DNA of 43,931 bases from Clostridia bacterium. Its GTDB lineage: Bacteria > Bacillota > Clostridia > Oscillospirales > CAG-382. The stretch is taken from contig JAFSCS010000036.1 in assembly GCA_017436675.1 (NCBI GenBank), forward strand, positions 1 to 43,931, read 5' to 3'. The position numbers were made by a program, and so were the translations under genes. The notes beneath the pieces were generated by a model. That model worked only from the letters and a program-made list of their open reading frames with translations, made no database searches and was not told where the DNA came from. Positions 24,738 to 32,609 of the stretch are shown here, piece after piece (positions within the stretch are counted from its first letter, which is position 1; each line of letters opens with the position of its first letter).

Positions 24738-24766
24738 TTGACTTAAAGGTCATAAAGTGATATAAT
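24738..24766 (+). promoter_or_regulatory. Sigma-A promoter of the polysaccharide cluster
   Basis: TTGACT (24738-24743), 17-bp spacer, TATAAT (24761-24766). It is the only good promoter I find before the first gene of the cluster, and implies a leader of about 230 nt. Confidence 0.75.
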
Positions 24767-24772
24767 TAGAAT

Positions 24773-25000
24773 GTATAGTGTTGTTTAGAATAAGGCTTTG
24801 AGGCTGTCACATCAAATCTGGTTTATGCATGTCAAAAACAGATGTTGAGTGCGACGAATAGGATGTTCAAATCGATATTTTGAGAAGAGTCGTAGATGCG
24901 TATGTTTGATGGCATTGTATGATTGGACTTAGCTATATTGGGTTGAATTAAAAAGCCTAAGATCGCATTGAGTAATAACTGATGGGGTAGAGGTTAATAT
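24773..25000 (+). promoter_or_regulatory. Long, foldable leader RNA of the polysaccharide operon
   Basis: The leader has no open frame of note. AGGCTTT (24793-24799) can pair with AAAGCCT (24952-24958) as a closing stem. Inside it TCAAATCTG (24812-24820) pairs with CAGATGTTGA (24839-24848) with one bulge. CGAC (24852-24855) with GTCG (24889-24892) encloses a smaller stem, TCAAAT with ATTTTGA. This multi-branched layout resembles a riboswitch or antitermination leader, but I match it to no named class. AGAGG at 24989-24993 is the ribosome site. Confidence 0.45.
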
Positions 25001-26260
25001 ATGCATAAGTTTGAAAAGAAAGTCTGGCTTGCGACACCGACAATGCACGGTGAAGAAATGAAATATGTTCAGCAGGCTTATGATACAAACTGGATGAGTA
25101 CGGTTGGTGAAAATATCAATGAGGTTGAGCGGATAGCCGCAGAAAAGGCAGAGATGAAATATGCTGTTGGACTGTCTTGCTGTACCGCTGCACTTCATTT
25201 GGCAGTAAAGCACGCAGGCGAAACCCTATACGGAAAACCTGCAATCAGTCATGGTGCCTTGGAAGGTAAGCGAGTGTTTTGCTCAGATATGACCTTCGAT
25301 GCAACGCTGAACCCTGTAGTTTATGAGGGCGGTATTCCCGTGTTCATTGATACTGAAGCTGAATCATGGAATATGGACCCTGTGGCACTTGAAAAAGCGT
25401 TTGAAATGTACCCTGATGTAAAATTGGTGGTTTCCGCTGAGCTGTATGGCTTTCCCGGAAGAATGGATTTGATCAAAGAAATCTGTGAAAAGCACGGCGC
25501 TCTTTTAATTGAGGACGCTGCCGAAGCAATGGGAGCAACCATTTATGGCAGACAGTGCGGATCTTTTGGTGATTACTCTGCCGTCAGCTATAACGGAAAT
25601 AAAATCATAACCGGTTCTGCCGGCGGTTGTTTGCTGACCAATGATATTGAGGTGGCAAACAAAGCTCGTAAGTGGTCAACGCAGGCTAGAGAAAATGCAC
25701 CTTGGTATCAGCACGAGGAAGTCGGATATAATTACCGTATGAGCAATGTGATCGCTGGTGTTGTGCGCGGTCAGTATCCATATTTGGAGGAACACATCGC
25801 ACAGAAAAAAGCAATTTATGAACGATACAAAGCGGGCTTCAAAGATCTGCCTGTGCAGATGAATCCGATTATGGAAGGAACCGAGCCGAACTATTGGCTG
25901 TCTGCAATGATCATCGACAAAGAGTATATGTGCAAGCAGGTCAGAGACGACTCCAAGGCACTGTACATAAATGAGCAGGGAAAAACCTGCCCAACGGAAA
26001 TTCTTGAAACTCTTGCAAGCTATAACGCAGAAGGAAGGCCGATATGGAAACCGATGCATATGCAACCGATGTACCGTATGCACGAATTTGTCACTCGCGA
26101 TGGTAGCGGACGTTGCAGAACCAATGCTTATATCGCAGGCGGTTGTGTGGACGTTGGTGCGGATATTTTTGAACGTGGATTGTGTCTGCCATCTGATAAT
26201 AAGATGACCGCTGAGGAGCAGGAGAAGGTTATTGAAATCGTAAAGAGCTGTTTCAATTAA
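25001..26260 (+). CDS. DegT/DnrJ/EryC1-family sugar aminotransferase
   Basis: The 419-aa PLP enzyme is of the DegT/DnrJ/EryC1/StrS family, which puts an amino group on a nucleotide-linked keto-sugar. Motifs are the N-terminal TNWMSTVGENINEVE, VGLSCCTAALHLAV, LLIEDAAEAMGA with the cofactor Asp, and the Schiff-base Lys201 in SYNGNKIITGSAGG. It is the first gene of the cluster and is followed by a PglC-like priming transferase and an acetyltransferase. In Pgl-type pathways the same three activities build and load an N-acetylated 4-amino sugar, but the 4,6-dehydratase for this enzyme is not in the window unless RmlB serves. Its codon use is more AT-rich than that of the downstream UDP-sugar dehydrogenase. 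Confidence 0.85.
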   Translation: MHKFEKKVWLATPTMHGEEMKYVQQAYDTNWMSTVGENINEVERIAAEKAEMKYAVGLSCCTAALHLAVKHAGETLYGKPAISHGALEGKRVFCSDMTFDATLNPVVYEGGIPVFIDTEAESWNMDPVALEKAFEMYPDVKLVVSAELYGFPGRMDLIKEICEKHGALLIEDAAEAMGATIYGRQCGSFGDYSAVSYNGNKIITGSAGGCLLTNDIEVANKARKWSTQARENAPWYQHEEVGYNYRMSNVIAGVVRGQYPYLEEHIAQKKAIYERYKAGFKDLPVQMNPIMEGTEPNYWLSAMIIDKEYMCKQVRDDSKALYINEQGKTCPTEILETLASYNAEGRPIWKPMHMQPMYRMHEFVTRDGSGRCRTNAYIAGGCVDVGADIFERGLCLPSDNKMTAEEQEKVIEIVKSCFN

Positions 26261-26280
26261 ATTTGAATGAGGAATAAATA

Positions 26281-26976
26281 ATGTACGTAAAGTTTTTCAA
26301 GAGATTGTTGGATTTTATATTATCTGTTACAGCTTTGATTGTGTTGTCTCCAATTCTTCTTGTTTTGACAGTAGTTGGTGCAATCGCTATGAAAGGGAAT
26401 CCCTTTTTCCTTCAGCCAAGACCCGGTAAAAAGGGTAAGGACGGAAAGGAAGAGATTTTCAAACTAATTAAATTCCGAACCATGAGCAACGCAAAAGACA
26501 GCAACGGAGATCTTCTTCCTGACGATCAACGTCTCGGAAAATACGGTGTATGGCTCCGTAACACTTCTCTTGACGAGCTTCCGGAGCTACTCAACATAGC
26601 TTTAGGCTCGCTTAGCATATGCGGTCCCCGACCGTTTTTGGTCAGAGATGTAGTTTTTATGTCTGACGACCAGCGCAGACGTCACAATGTTCGTCCCGGC
26701 TTGACAGGACTTGCACAGGTCAATGGTCGTAATAATATTACTTGGGAACAAAAGATTGAATTCGATCTTGAGTATATAGATAAAGGTATTACGTTTGTCG
26801 GTGATGTAAAGATCATTCTGCAAACTGTAGCAAAGGTTTTAAAACGTAGTGATACAGTTCGCGATGGAACGGTATCTGATATAGACTTCGGTGATTGGCT
26901 GATGATGGAAGGAAAAGTGGATCAAGAAACATATGATGCAAAACAATCAGAAGCAAAGAAGATATTAGGTCTGTAA
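26281..26976 (+). CDS. Priming phosphoglycosyltransferase (PglC/WcaJ catalytic-domain type)
   Basis: The 231-aa membrane-associated enzyme would transfer a sugar phosphate from UDP-sugar to undecaprenyl phosphate, the first step of polymer assembly. It is of the small PglC type: one N-terminal re-entrant helix (about 9-36), then FKLIKFRTM, the catalytic Asp98-Glu99 pair in NTSLDELPELLNI, CGPRPFL and RPGLTGLAQVNGRN. The C-terminal 40 residues are hydrophilic and extend past the core domain. It starts 20 bp after the aminotransferase gene. Confidence 0.9.
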   Translation: MYVKFFKRLLDFILSVTALIVLSPILLVLTVVGAIAMKGNPFFLQPRPGKKGKDGKEEIFKLIKFRTMSNAKDSNGDLLPDDQRLGKYGVWLRNTSLDELPELLNIALGSLSICGPRPFLVRDVVFMSDDQRRRHNVRPGLTGLAQVNGRNNITWEQKIEFDLEYIDKGITFVGDVKIILQTVAKVLKRSDTVRDGTVSDIDFGDWLMMEGKVDQETYDAKQSEAKKILGL

Positions 26977-26998
26977 ACACAGGAAGGAAAAAGCCTTT

Positions 26999-27445
26999 AT
27001 GAAAAAAACAATATGGCAGAAAACAAAGTCTTTTTTTCGCAAATGGATGAGCGCCAAAATCATTCCGTATATGGTACTTAACGGCTGGAGAGTTTTCTTC
27101 TATCGCTTGTGCGGATATAACATAGGTAAGAACGTGTTCATCGGTATGAGATGTTACCTTGATGATTTAGAACCTCACATGTTCACGGTGGAGGATGGAT
27201 GCACTATTTCGTATGGCGTTTTCTTCGCCTGCCACGGCCGCAATCAACAACATACACCAATTACAATTAAAAAAGGTGCATATATCGGTATGAGAGCGAG
27301 CGTTATTTCGGGGAAGAATGGAGTGACTATTGGAGAAAATGCCGTAGTTGGAGCTTGTACGTTGGTCAATAAGGATATCCCCGATAATGCGACTGCAGTT
27401 GGTGTTCCGTGCAGAATTATTGAAAAGTCGGGGGAGAATGCTTGA
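26999..27445 (+). CDS. Left-handed beta-helix (hexapeptide) acetyltransferase
   Basis: The 148-aa protein has hexapeptide repeats from about residue 40 on (IGKNVFIG, ITIKKGAYIGMRASVISGKN, VTIGENAVVGACTLVNKDIP) and ends in the ATAVGVPCRII motif of the maltose/galactoside and sugar O-acetyltransferases. The N-terminal 35 residues are basic and amphipathic and may bind the membrane. It probably acetylates a sugar hydroxyl or amine of the repeat unit. It lies between the priming transferase and the first glycosyltransferase. Confidence 0.85.
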   Translation: MKKTIWQKTKSFFRKWMSAKIIPYMVLNGWRVFFYRLCGYNIGKNVFIGMRCYLDDLEPHMFTVEDGCTISYGVFFACHGRNQQHTPITIKKGAYIGMRASVISGKNGVTIGENAVVGACTLVNKDIPDNATAVGVPCRIIEKSGENA

Positions 27446-27554
27446 TCCCCCTTGTTTGCGGAGACGTTGTAACGTATTCTATGATCATATGCCCTGATAC
27501 GATCCATACAACAGGGTATTGTTTAAAAATGTTTAAAATGAATGGGAAGATGAA

Positions 27555-28334
27555 ATGAATGATCTTGTTTCAATAATAATGCCTTCGTACAATACGGGGC
27601 GATTTATAAAAGATACGATAGAATCTGTGCTTGCACAGTCGTATACAAATTGGGAGTTGATCATTGTTGACGATTGCTCAACAGATGACACCGATCAAAT
27701 TGTTGATCAATATCTCACAGATGATAGAATTACTTATTTAAAAAATGAAGTTAATAGCGGAGCGGCATTATCAAGAAATCGAGCTTTGCGTGAAGCGAAG
27801 GGTAAATGGATAGCCTTCCTTGACAGCGACGATCTGTGGGAGCCGCTGAAGCTTGAAAAACAGATTGCTTTTATGTTGGAACATGGATACGCTTTTTCTT
27901 ATACCGATTATATGATCCGCTTGAACGGAGAATGGTTGCCCTATGTTTATACCGGACCTCGTGTAGTGAATCGTAGAAAAATGTATGATTATTGTTATTT
28001 TTCGACCATCACAGTTATGTATGACCGAGAAGTAATAGGTCTTATTCAAATAGATGATTTGAGAAAAAATAATGATTATGCAATGTGGCTGCAAGCAATA
28101 GAGAAAAGTAATTGCTATCGTTTGCCTGAATGCTTGTCATATTATATAAAACACGAAGGATCAGTATCAAGCGGTAAAAAATTTAAACTTATAAAATGGC
28201 ATTATAAATTATTTAAAGATGGATTGCATAAAAATAAATTCGAATCTCTCGTTTTAACCGCAAGAAATTTGTTTTTTGGTGTGATCAAGAAGATAGTATA
28301 TAAGAAAAAAACAACGCAGATACCAAGCATATAA
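27555..28334 (+). CDS. Family 2 glycosyltransferase
   Basis: The 259-aa GT-A enzyme has VSIIMPSYNTGRFI at the N terminus, ELIIVDDCSTDDT for the nucleotide and the DSDDLW metal-binding segment (about 94-99), followed by the NDYAMWLQ motif with the catalytic Asp region. It would add one sugar of the repeat unit from a nucleotide donor on the inner membrane face. The C-terminal tail is basic and short. It follows the acetyltransferase after a 109-bp gap in which I find no clear promoter or terminator. Confidence 0.88.
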   Translation: MNDLVSIIMPSYNTGRFIKDTIESVLAQSYTNWELIIVDDCSTDDTDQIVDQYLTDDRITYLKNEVNSGAALSRNRALREAKGKWIAFLDSDDLWEPLKLEKQIAFMLEHGYAFSYTDYMIRLNGEWLPYVYTGPRVVNRRKMYDYCYFSTITVMYDREVIGLIQIDDLRKNNDYAMWLQAIEKSNCYRLPECLSYYIKHEGSVSSGKKFKLIKWHYKLFKDGLHKNKFESLVLTARNLFFGVIKKIVYKKKTTQIPSI

Positions 28335-28362
28335 AATATAAAAAAATACCCAAGGTGAAAAA

Positions 28363-29685
28363 ATGTCCCTCTACGAAAAGATCATAAAAAAAGAAGAAAA
28401 GCTTTCTTTGGTCGGACTCGGCTACGTCGGAATGCCGATCGCAGTAGCGTTCGCCAATAAAGGTGTCGAAGTGATCGGCTTTGACCTCAATAAAGCAAAA
28501 ATAGAATTGTATAAAAACGGCATCGATCCAACGAAGGAGGTCGGCGACGAGGCAATAAAAAACACCACCGTGTTTTTCACCTCGGATGAAAAAGATCTCC
28601 AAAAAGCAAAATTTCATATCGTAGCTGTGCCCACTCCCGTGAATACAGATCACACCCCTGATCTCACTCCCGTAATAGGCGCTTCCGAAATAGTCGGAAG
28701 AAACTTGACGAAGGATTCGTACGTAGTTTTCGAGTCGACCGTCTATCCGGGGTGCACCGAGGACGTTTGTATCCCAATCCTCGAACGTGAATCAGGCTTG
28801 AAATGCGGCGTTGACTTCAAGGTCGGATATTCTCCCGAACGTATCAATCCGGGCGATAAGATCCACCGCCTCGAGAATATAACGAAGATCGTCTCCGGCT
28901 GTGATGATGAAGCGCTGGACGTGATAAAAAAAGTGTACGATATCGTTATCGAGGTCGGCACATACCCCGTAAGCAACCTTAGAACAGCAGAAGCAGTTAA
29001 GGTCGTCGAAAACAGTCAACGTGATATCAATATTGCCTTTATGAACGAGCTCGCAATGGTATTCGATAGAATGGACATCGATACCAACGAGGTCGTAGAC
29101 GGTATGAATACAAAGTGGAACGCCCTCGGCTTCCGACCCGGACTCGTCGGCGGCCACTGTATAGGCGTTGATCCGTATTATTTCACCTATCAAGCCGAAA
29201 AGCTCGGCTACCATAGCCAGATCATCCTCAACGGACGTATCGTAAATGACAGTATGGGAAAATTTGTCGCAGACGCAGCGATAAAGAATATGATCTCCGT
29301 CGGACAAGCACCGAAAAAGTCAAAGGTAGTGATCCTCGGCTTGACATTCAAAGAGAATTGCCCCGACACAAGAAACAGCAAGGTCGACGATATCCTGAAA
29401 CGCCTTGCGGAGTATGATATAAAACCGATCGTCGTCGATCCGTGGGCAAGTGAGCGCGATGCAATGCACGAATACGGCGTAACACTCACAAAGCTCGAGG
29501 ACGTAAAGGATGCAGATTGTGTGATCGTAGCAGTCGCTCATAATGAATTCAGATCAATGTCATTGAATGATATCAAAAAACTCTTCAAAACCTGCGACGA
29601 TTCCGAAAAAGTGCTCATAGACGTAAAAGGACTCTATAAAGTTTCCGAGCTGAAAAACAGCGGAATGAAATATTGGAGATTGTAA
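28363..29685 (+). CDS. Nucleotide-sugar dehydrogenase (UDP-HexNAc/UDP-glucose 6-dehydrogenase family)
   Basis: The 440-aa enzyme oxidises C6 of a UDP-sugar to a uronic acid with two NAD+. The N-terminal NAD fold is LVGLGYVGMPIAVAFA (about 15-30), the catalytic Cys266 is in GGHCIGVDPYY, and the central helix and C-terminal KNSKVDDIL/IVVDPWA domain are complete. The sequence resembles the WbpA/TviB/WecC group that acts on UDP-N-acetylhexosamines more than UDP-glucose dehydrogenases, so UDP-HexNAcA is the favoured product. GC content and codon choice here are clearly higher than in the preceding glycosyltransferase. Confidence 0.88.
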   Translation: MSLYEKIIKKEEKLSLVGLGYVGMPIAVAFANKGVEVIGFDLNKAKIELYKNGIDPTKEVGDEAIKNTTVFFTSDEKDLQKAKFHIVAVPTPVNTDHTPDLTPVIGASEIVGRNLTKDSYVVFESTVYPGCTEDVCIPILERESGLKCGVDFKVGYSPERINPGDKIHRLENITKIVSGCDDEALDVIKKVYDIVIEVGTYPVSNLRTAEAVKVVENSQRDINIAFMNELAMVFDRMDIDTNEVVDGMNTKWNALGFRPGLVGGHCIGVDPYYFTYQAEKLGYHSQIILNGRIVNDSMGKFVADAAIKNMISVGQAPKKSKVVILGLTFKENCPDTRNSKVDDILKRLAEYDIKPIVVDPWASERDAMHEYGVTLTKLEDVKDADCVIVAVAHNEFRSMSLNDIKKLFKTCDDSEKVLIDVKGLYKVSELKNSGMKYWRL

Positions 29686-29687
29686 AG

Positions 29688-30470
29688 ATGTTAAAGGTCG
29701 AAACTCTGATAACAACGATGAGGCTGACAGAGCCCTCGGCGTTGTTGTCGCGAATGAACGTAAAGCATAATTATATAATCGGAAACCAGTGCGATAAAAA
29801 CGAGGTCCAAAAGACCGAAAACGGTATCATCGTTTCCACCGATATGCGTGGTGTCGGTCAAAACCGAAATAATATAATCGAACGTTCAAACGCTGATATA
29901 TGTGTTCTTGCCGACGACGATATGGTCTTTTGTGACGAATATGAGTCGCTCGTGGCATCCGCATTTGAAAACAACCCGAAAGCAGACGTCCTGATCTTCA
30001 ATTTCATAAACGAAAGTCAGGGAAGACGAGTTAACGGAAAAACAAAAAGGATCTGGTACCATAATTATATGAACTATGGTGCCGCACGAATAGCCTTCAG
30101 AAGACGACCGATCGTCTATCATTCGATATTTTTCAATACGATGTTTGGCGGCGGAACTCCCCACCAGTGCGGAGAGGATACTCTGTTTTTGAATAGCTGC
30201 CTGAAAGCAGGACTAAAGGTCTATGCAGTGCCCGTGGCGTTGGCATCGTTGACCGATGACAGAGAATCAACGTGGTTCAAAGGCTTTAACGAAAAATATT
30301 TCTTCGATAAAGGCGTAGTGCTTGGATTGGCTCATCCAAAGCTCGGAAAGCTCCTTGCATTGCTTTTGATATTGAAGCACAGACAATATAAAGGGGTGAT
30401 GCCCCTGTCAAAATGCCTCAAGATCACTTCGGACGGCTTTAAATATATCGATTCTCATGGAGAAGAGTAA
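29688..30470 (+). CDS. GT-A-type glycosyltransferase
   Basis: The 260-aa protein has a nucleotide-sugar transferase fold: KVETLITTMRL at the N terminus, NNIIERSNADICVLADDDMV with the DDD metal motif (about 84-86), then the acceptor-side GGGTPHQCGEDTLFL. The family is a distant GT2 branch often found in capsule clusters. The start at ATG 29688 follows GGAGAT in the end of the dehydrogenase gene; a TTG at 29673 would overlap it. A basic C-terminal region (about 215-245) may touch the membrane. Confidence 0.8.
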   Translation: MLKVETLITTMRLTEPSALLSRMNVKHNYIIGNQCDKNEVQKTENGIIVSTDMRGVGQNRNNIIERSNADICVLADDDMVFCDEYESLVASAFENNPKADVLIFNFINESQGRRVNGKTKRIWYHNYMNYGAARIAFRRRPIVYHSIFFNTMFGGGTPHQCGEDTLFLNSCLKAGLKVYAVPVALASLTDDRESTWFKGFNEKYFFDKGVVLGLAHPKLGKLLALLLILKHRQYKGVMPLSKCLKITSDGFKYIDSHGEE

Positions 30471-30512
30471 GCCCAAAGCATCAGGTAAGATAATATATAC
30501 TTGGAGAGAATA

Positions 30513-31580
30513 ATGCAAACATATATACTTTATAGTGTCGTGTTTTTGATCATTATTATGATGACACGCCTGGCACAAATTAAAAACTCGAAAAAATATA
30601 TGATCTATGCCGCAATGGTTTTGACCTTGTTAGCGGGACTCAGAGATAGCTCTGTTGGATTGGATACTCAGGGATATGCTCAGATTTTTGATTACATTGC
30701 TGAAGGTCAGATGAATTTGGCGTATGGGTTGGAGACCTCATTTAAGTATATTTGTTTTGTTTTGCTCAAGATTTGGGATAACGATAATTTCTTGTTCTTT
30801 GTGTTCGCGTTAATAACCAATGTGTTGATATTCGATCGCATTTGGGATTTCAAAGATCAGATATCATTACCTTGGGCGATAACCGTATATTACGCCGGAT
30901 TTTATTTTGTTTCGTATAACATAATGCGCCAATGTGTTGCCGTTGCAATAGTTTTTTACGCAACCAGATATCTATATAATAAAAAATACTTTAGATTCTT
31001 GATTGGTGTGTTGTTAGCTTGTTTCTTCCATAAGAGTAGTGTAATCGGCATAGCATTTATATTTTTGGAGATTTTTGTAAGAAAAAGATTATCCAAAGAA
31101 CAAATAAGAAGATTTGTCTTGCTCATAACGATCGTATTGGTTGCTATAGTTGGTTTTGGTGCGGTATTCTTTGAAAAGTATTTCAAGTATTTCGAGGATA
31201 TCCAATTTAACTTTGGAGCGTTGTTGTTTGTAAAATTGATCTTATTTGTTTTGATAGCTATCGTAACAAGAAGCGAGTTGGTAAGCTTGGGAAAAGATGA
31301 AAAATATGATTTTGCGCTCTATACGGGCAGATCAATAAAGTTATATTATTTTTTAGGTATTCTTTTAACTATGTTAGGCTATTTATTCTCATATATGGAC
31401 AGAAGCGGAACGTATTATTATATATTTGAAACTGTTTTTATTGGTAAAGTGATGAGATCGAAAAGCGTGGGAATAGTTAAATTGTTAATAGCTATTTTAT
31501 ATTTGATACTCGCTATTGGTACAATATTTGGTAACGGACAAGGACAAGGAAACTATCTTTTCTTTTGGCAACAGATATGA
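30513..31580 (+). CDS. EpsG-family polysaccharide polymerase (Wzy-like)
   Basis: The 355-aa protein has about ten hydrophobic helices and carries the EpsG signature LRDSSVGLDTQGYAQIF near residue 50, then YNIMRQCVAVAI. EpsG-type proteins polymerise repeat units outside the membrane. I chose ATG 30513 with GGAGAG upstream over the TTG at 30501 that covers the ribosome site. The gene is markedly AT-rich compared with its left neighbour, as is the next gene, which fits separate acquisition. Confidence 0.82.
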   Translation: MQTYILYSVVFLIIIMMTRLAQIKNSKKYMIYAAMVLTLLAGLRDSSVGLDTQGYAQIFDYIAEGQMNLAYGLETSFKYICFVLLKIWDNDNFLFFVFALITNVLIFDRIWDFKDQISLPWAITVYYAGFYFVSYNIMRQCVAVAIVFYATRYLYNKKYFRFLIGVLLACFFHKSSVIGIAFIFLEIFVRKRLSKEQIRRFVLLITIVLVAIVGFGAVFFEKYFKYFEDIQFNFGALLFVKLILFVLIAIVTRSELVSLGKDEKYDFALYTGRSIKLYYFLGILLTMLGYLFSYMDRSGTYYYIFETVFIGKVMRSKSVGIVKLLIAILYLILAIGTIFGNGQGQGNYLFFWQQI

Positions 31581-31595
31581 AAGGAGTGTAAAATT

Positions 31596-32609
31596 GTGGA
31601 TAATCGTATAAAAGTATCAGTATATTGCCTTGCATATAATCATTCTGCATATATAGAACAAACAATTAATGGCTTTCTATCGCAAAAGACCGATTTTAGA
31701 TACGAAGTGATTATTCACGACGATGCGTCTCCCGATAAAACAGCAGAAATAATAAAAAAATATGAGAACGAATATCCTGACATAATAAAAGGTATTTATC
31801 AAACGAAAAATCAATATTCTCAACGAATCAATATCACTCGTACATTTGTCTTGCCTCAGTTAAATGGCGAATATGTTTGCTTGTGTGAGGGGGATGATTT
31901 TTGGACCGATCCGTATAAGCTTCAAAAACAAGTTGATGTTATGGATGAATTTCTTGATTGTCATTTGTGTGTTCATAGAACAAGTGAGGTTAATGTTACC
32001 GGAGAACCTACAGGAGTTTTTTTCCCAAATGTCGATTTAAACAGCGGTATAATAGAATCAAAAGAATTTTTGAAGTTGTGTAGTAAAAGCTATAGTTTTC
32101 ATACCAGTTCATATATGTTCAGAATGTCTGAGTGGTGCAAATATATACAAAATCCTCCAAAATTTAAAACAGTTTGTGATGTAGGAGATGAGCCTTATCT
32201 GCTGTATTTTGGACAATTGGGAAAGGTGTATTATATCAATGATGTTATGTCTTCATATCGCAGAGGTGTCTCTACAAGTTGGAGTAACAGAAGGGCATCT
32301 GAAACAGATATAAATAAAATTATTAAACATCCGACCGCTATGATAGAGACCTATTTAGAGTTTGATAAGTATACAAATGGCAAATATCATAATCTTTTCT
32401 TGCCCAAAACAGCCAATATGAAGCTTCAACTTTCTATTTTTACAAAGAGTTGTAAAAGACTTTTAAATAAAGCAGAAAGAGAGTATTTCAAGAGTTTGCC
32501 TGTAGCAAAACGTGTCATTGCCTTTTTTGGCGCAATATTTCCCGGTCTTCTTTTAACTTGCTATTTAAGACGTTTGAAACGGTTGAACAAAAGAAAGGGT
32601 TATTTATGA
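31596..32609 (+). CDS. Family 2 glycosyltransferase
   Basis: The 337-aa GT-A enzyme has SVYCLAYNHSAYIEQTI, YEVIIHDDASPDKTAEII and LCEGDDFWTDPYKLQKQ with the metal-binding Asp pair, the features of a GT2 transferase in capsule clusters. It starts with GTG at 31596, preceded by AAGGAG. The last helix and basic tail (about 300-330) may associate with the membrane. The TGA overlaps the ATG of the flippase gene (ATGA). The AT-rich composition matches the polymerase gene before it and contrasts with the flippase after it. Confidence 0.85.
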   Translation: MDNRIKVSVYCLAYNHSAYIEQTINGFLSQKTDFRYEVIIHDDASPDKTAEIIKKYENEYPDIIKGIYQTKNQYSQRINITRTFVLPQLNGEYVCLCEGDDFWTDPYKLQKQVDVMDEFLDCHLCVHRTSEVNVTGEPTGVFFPNVDLNSGIIESKEFLKLCSKSYSFHTSSYMFRMSEWCKYIQNPPKFKTVCDVGDEPYLLYFGQLGKVYYINDVMSSYRRGVSTSWSNRRASETDINKIIKHPTAMIETYLEFDKYTNGKYHNLFLPKTANMKLQLSIFTKSCKRLLNKAEREYFKSLPVAKRVIAFFGAIFPGLLLTCYLRRLKRLNKRKGYL

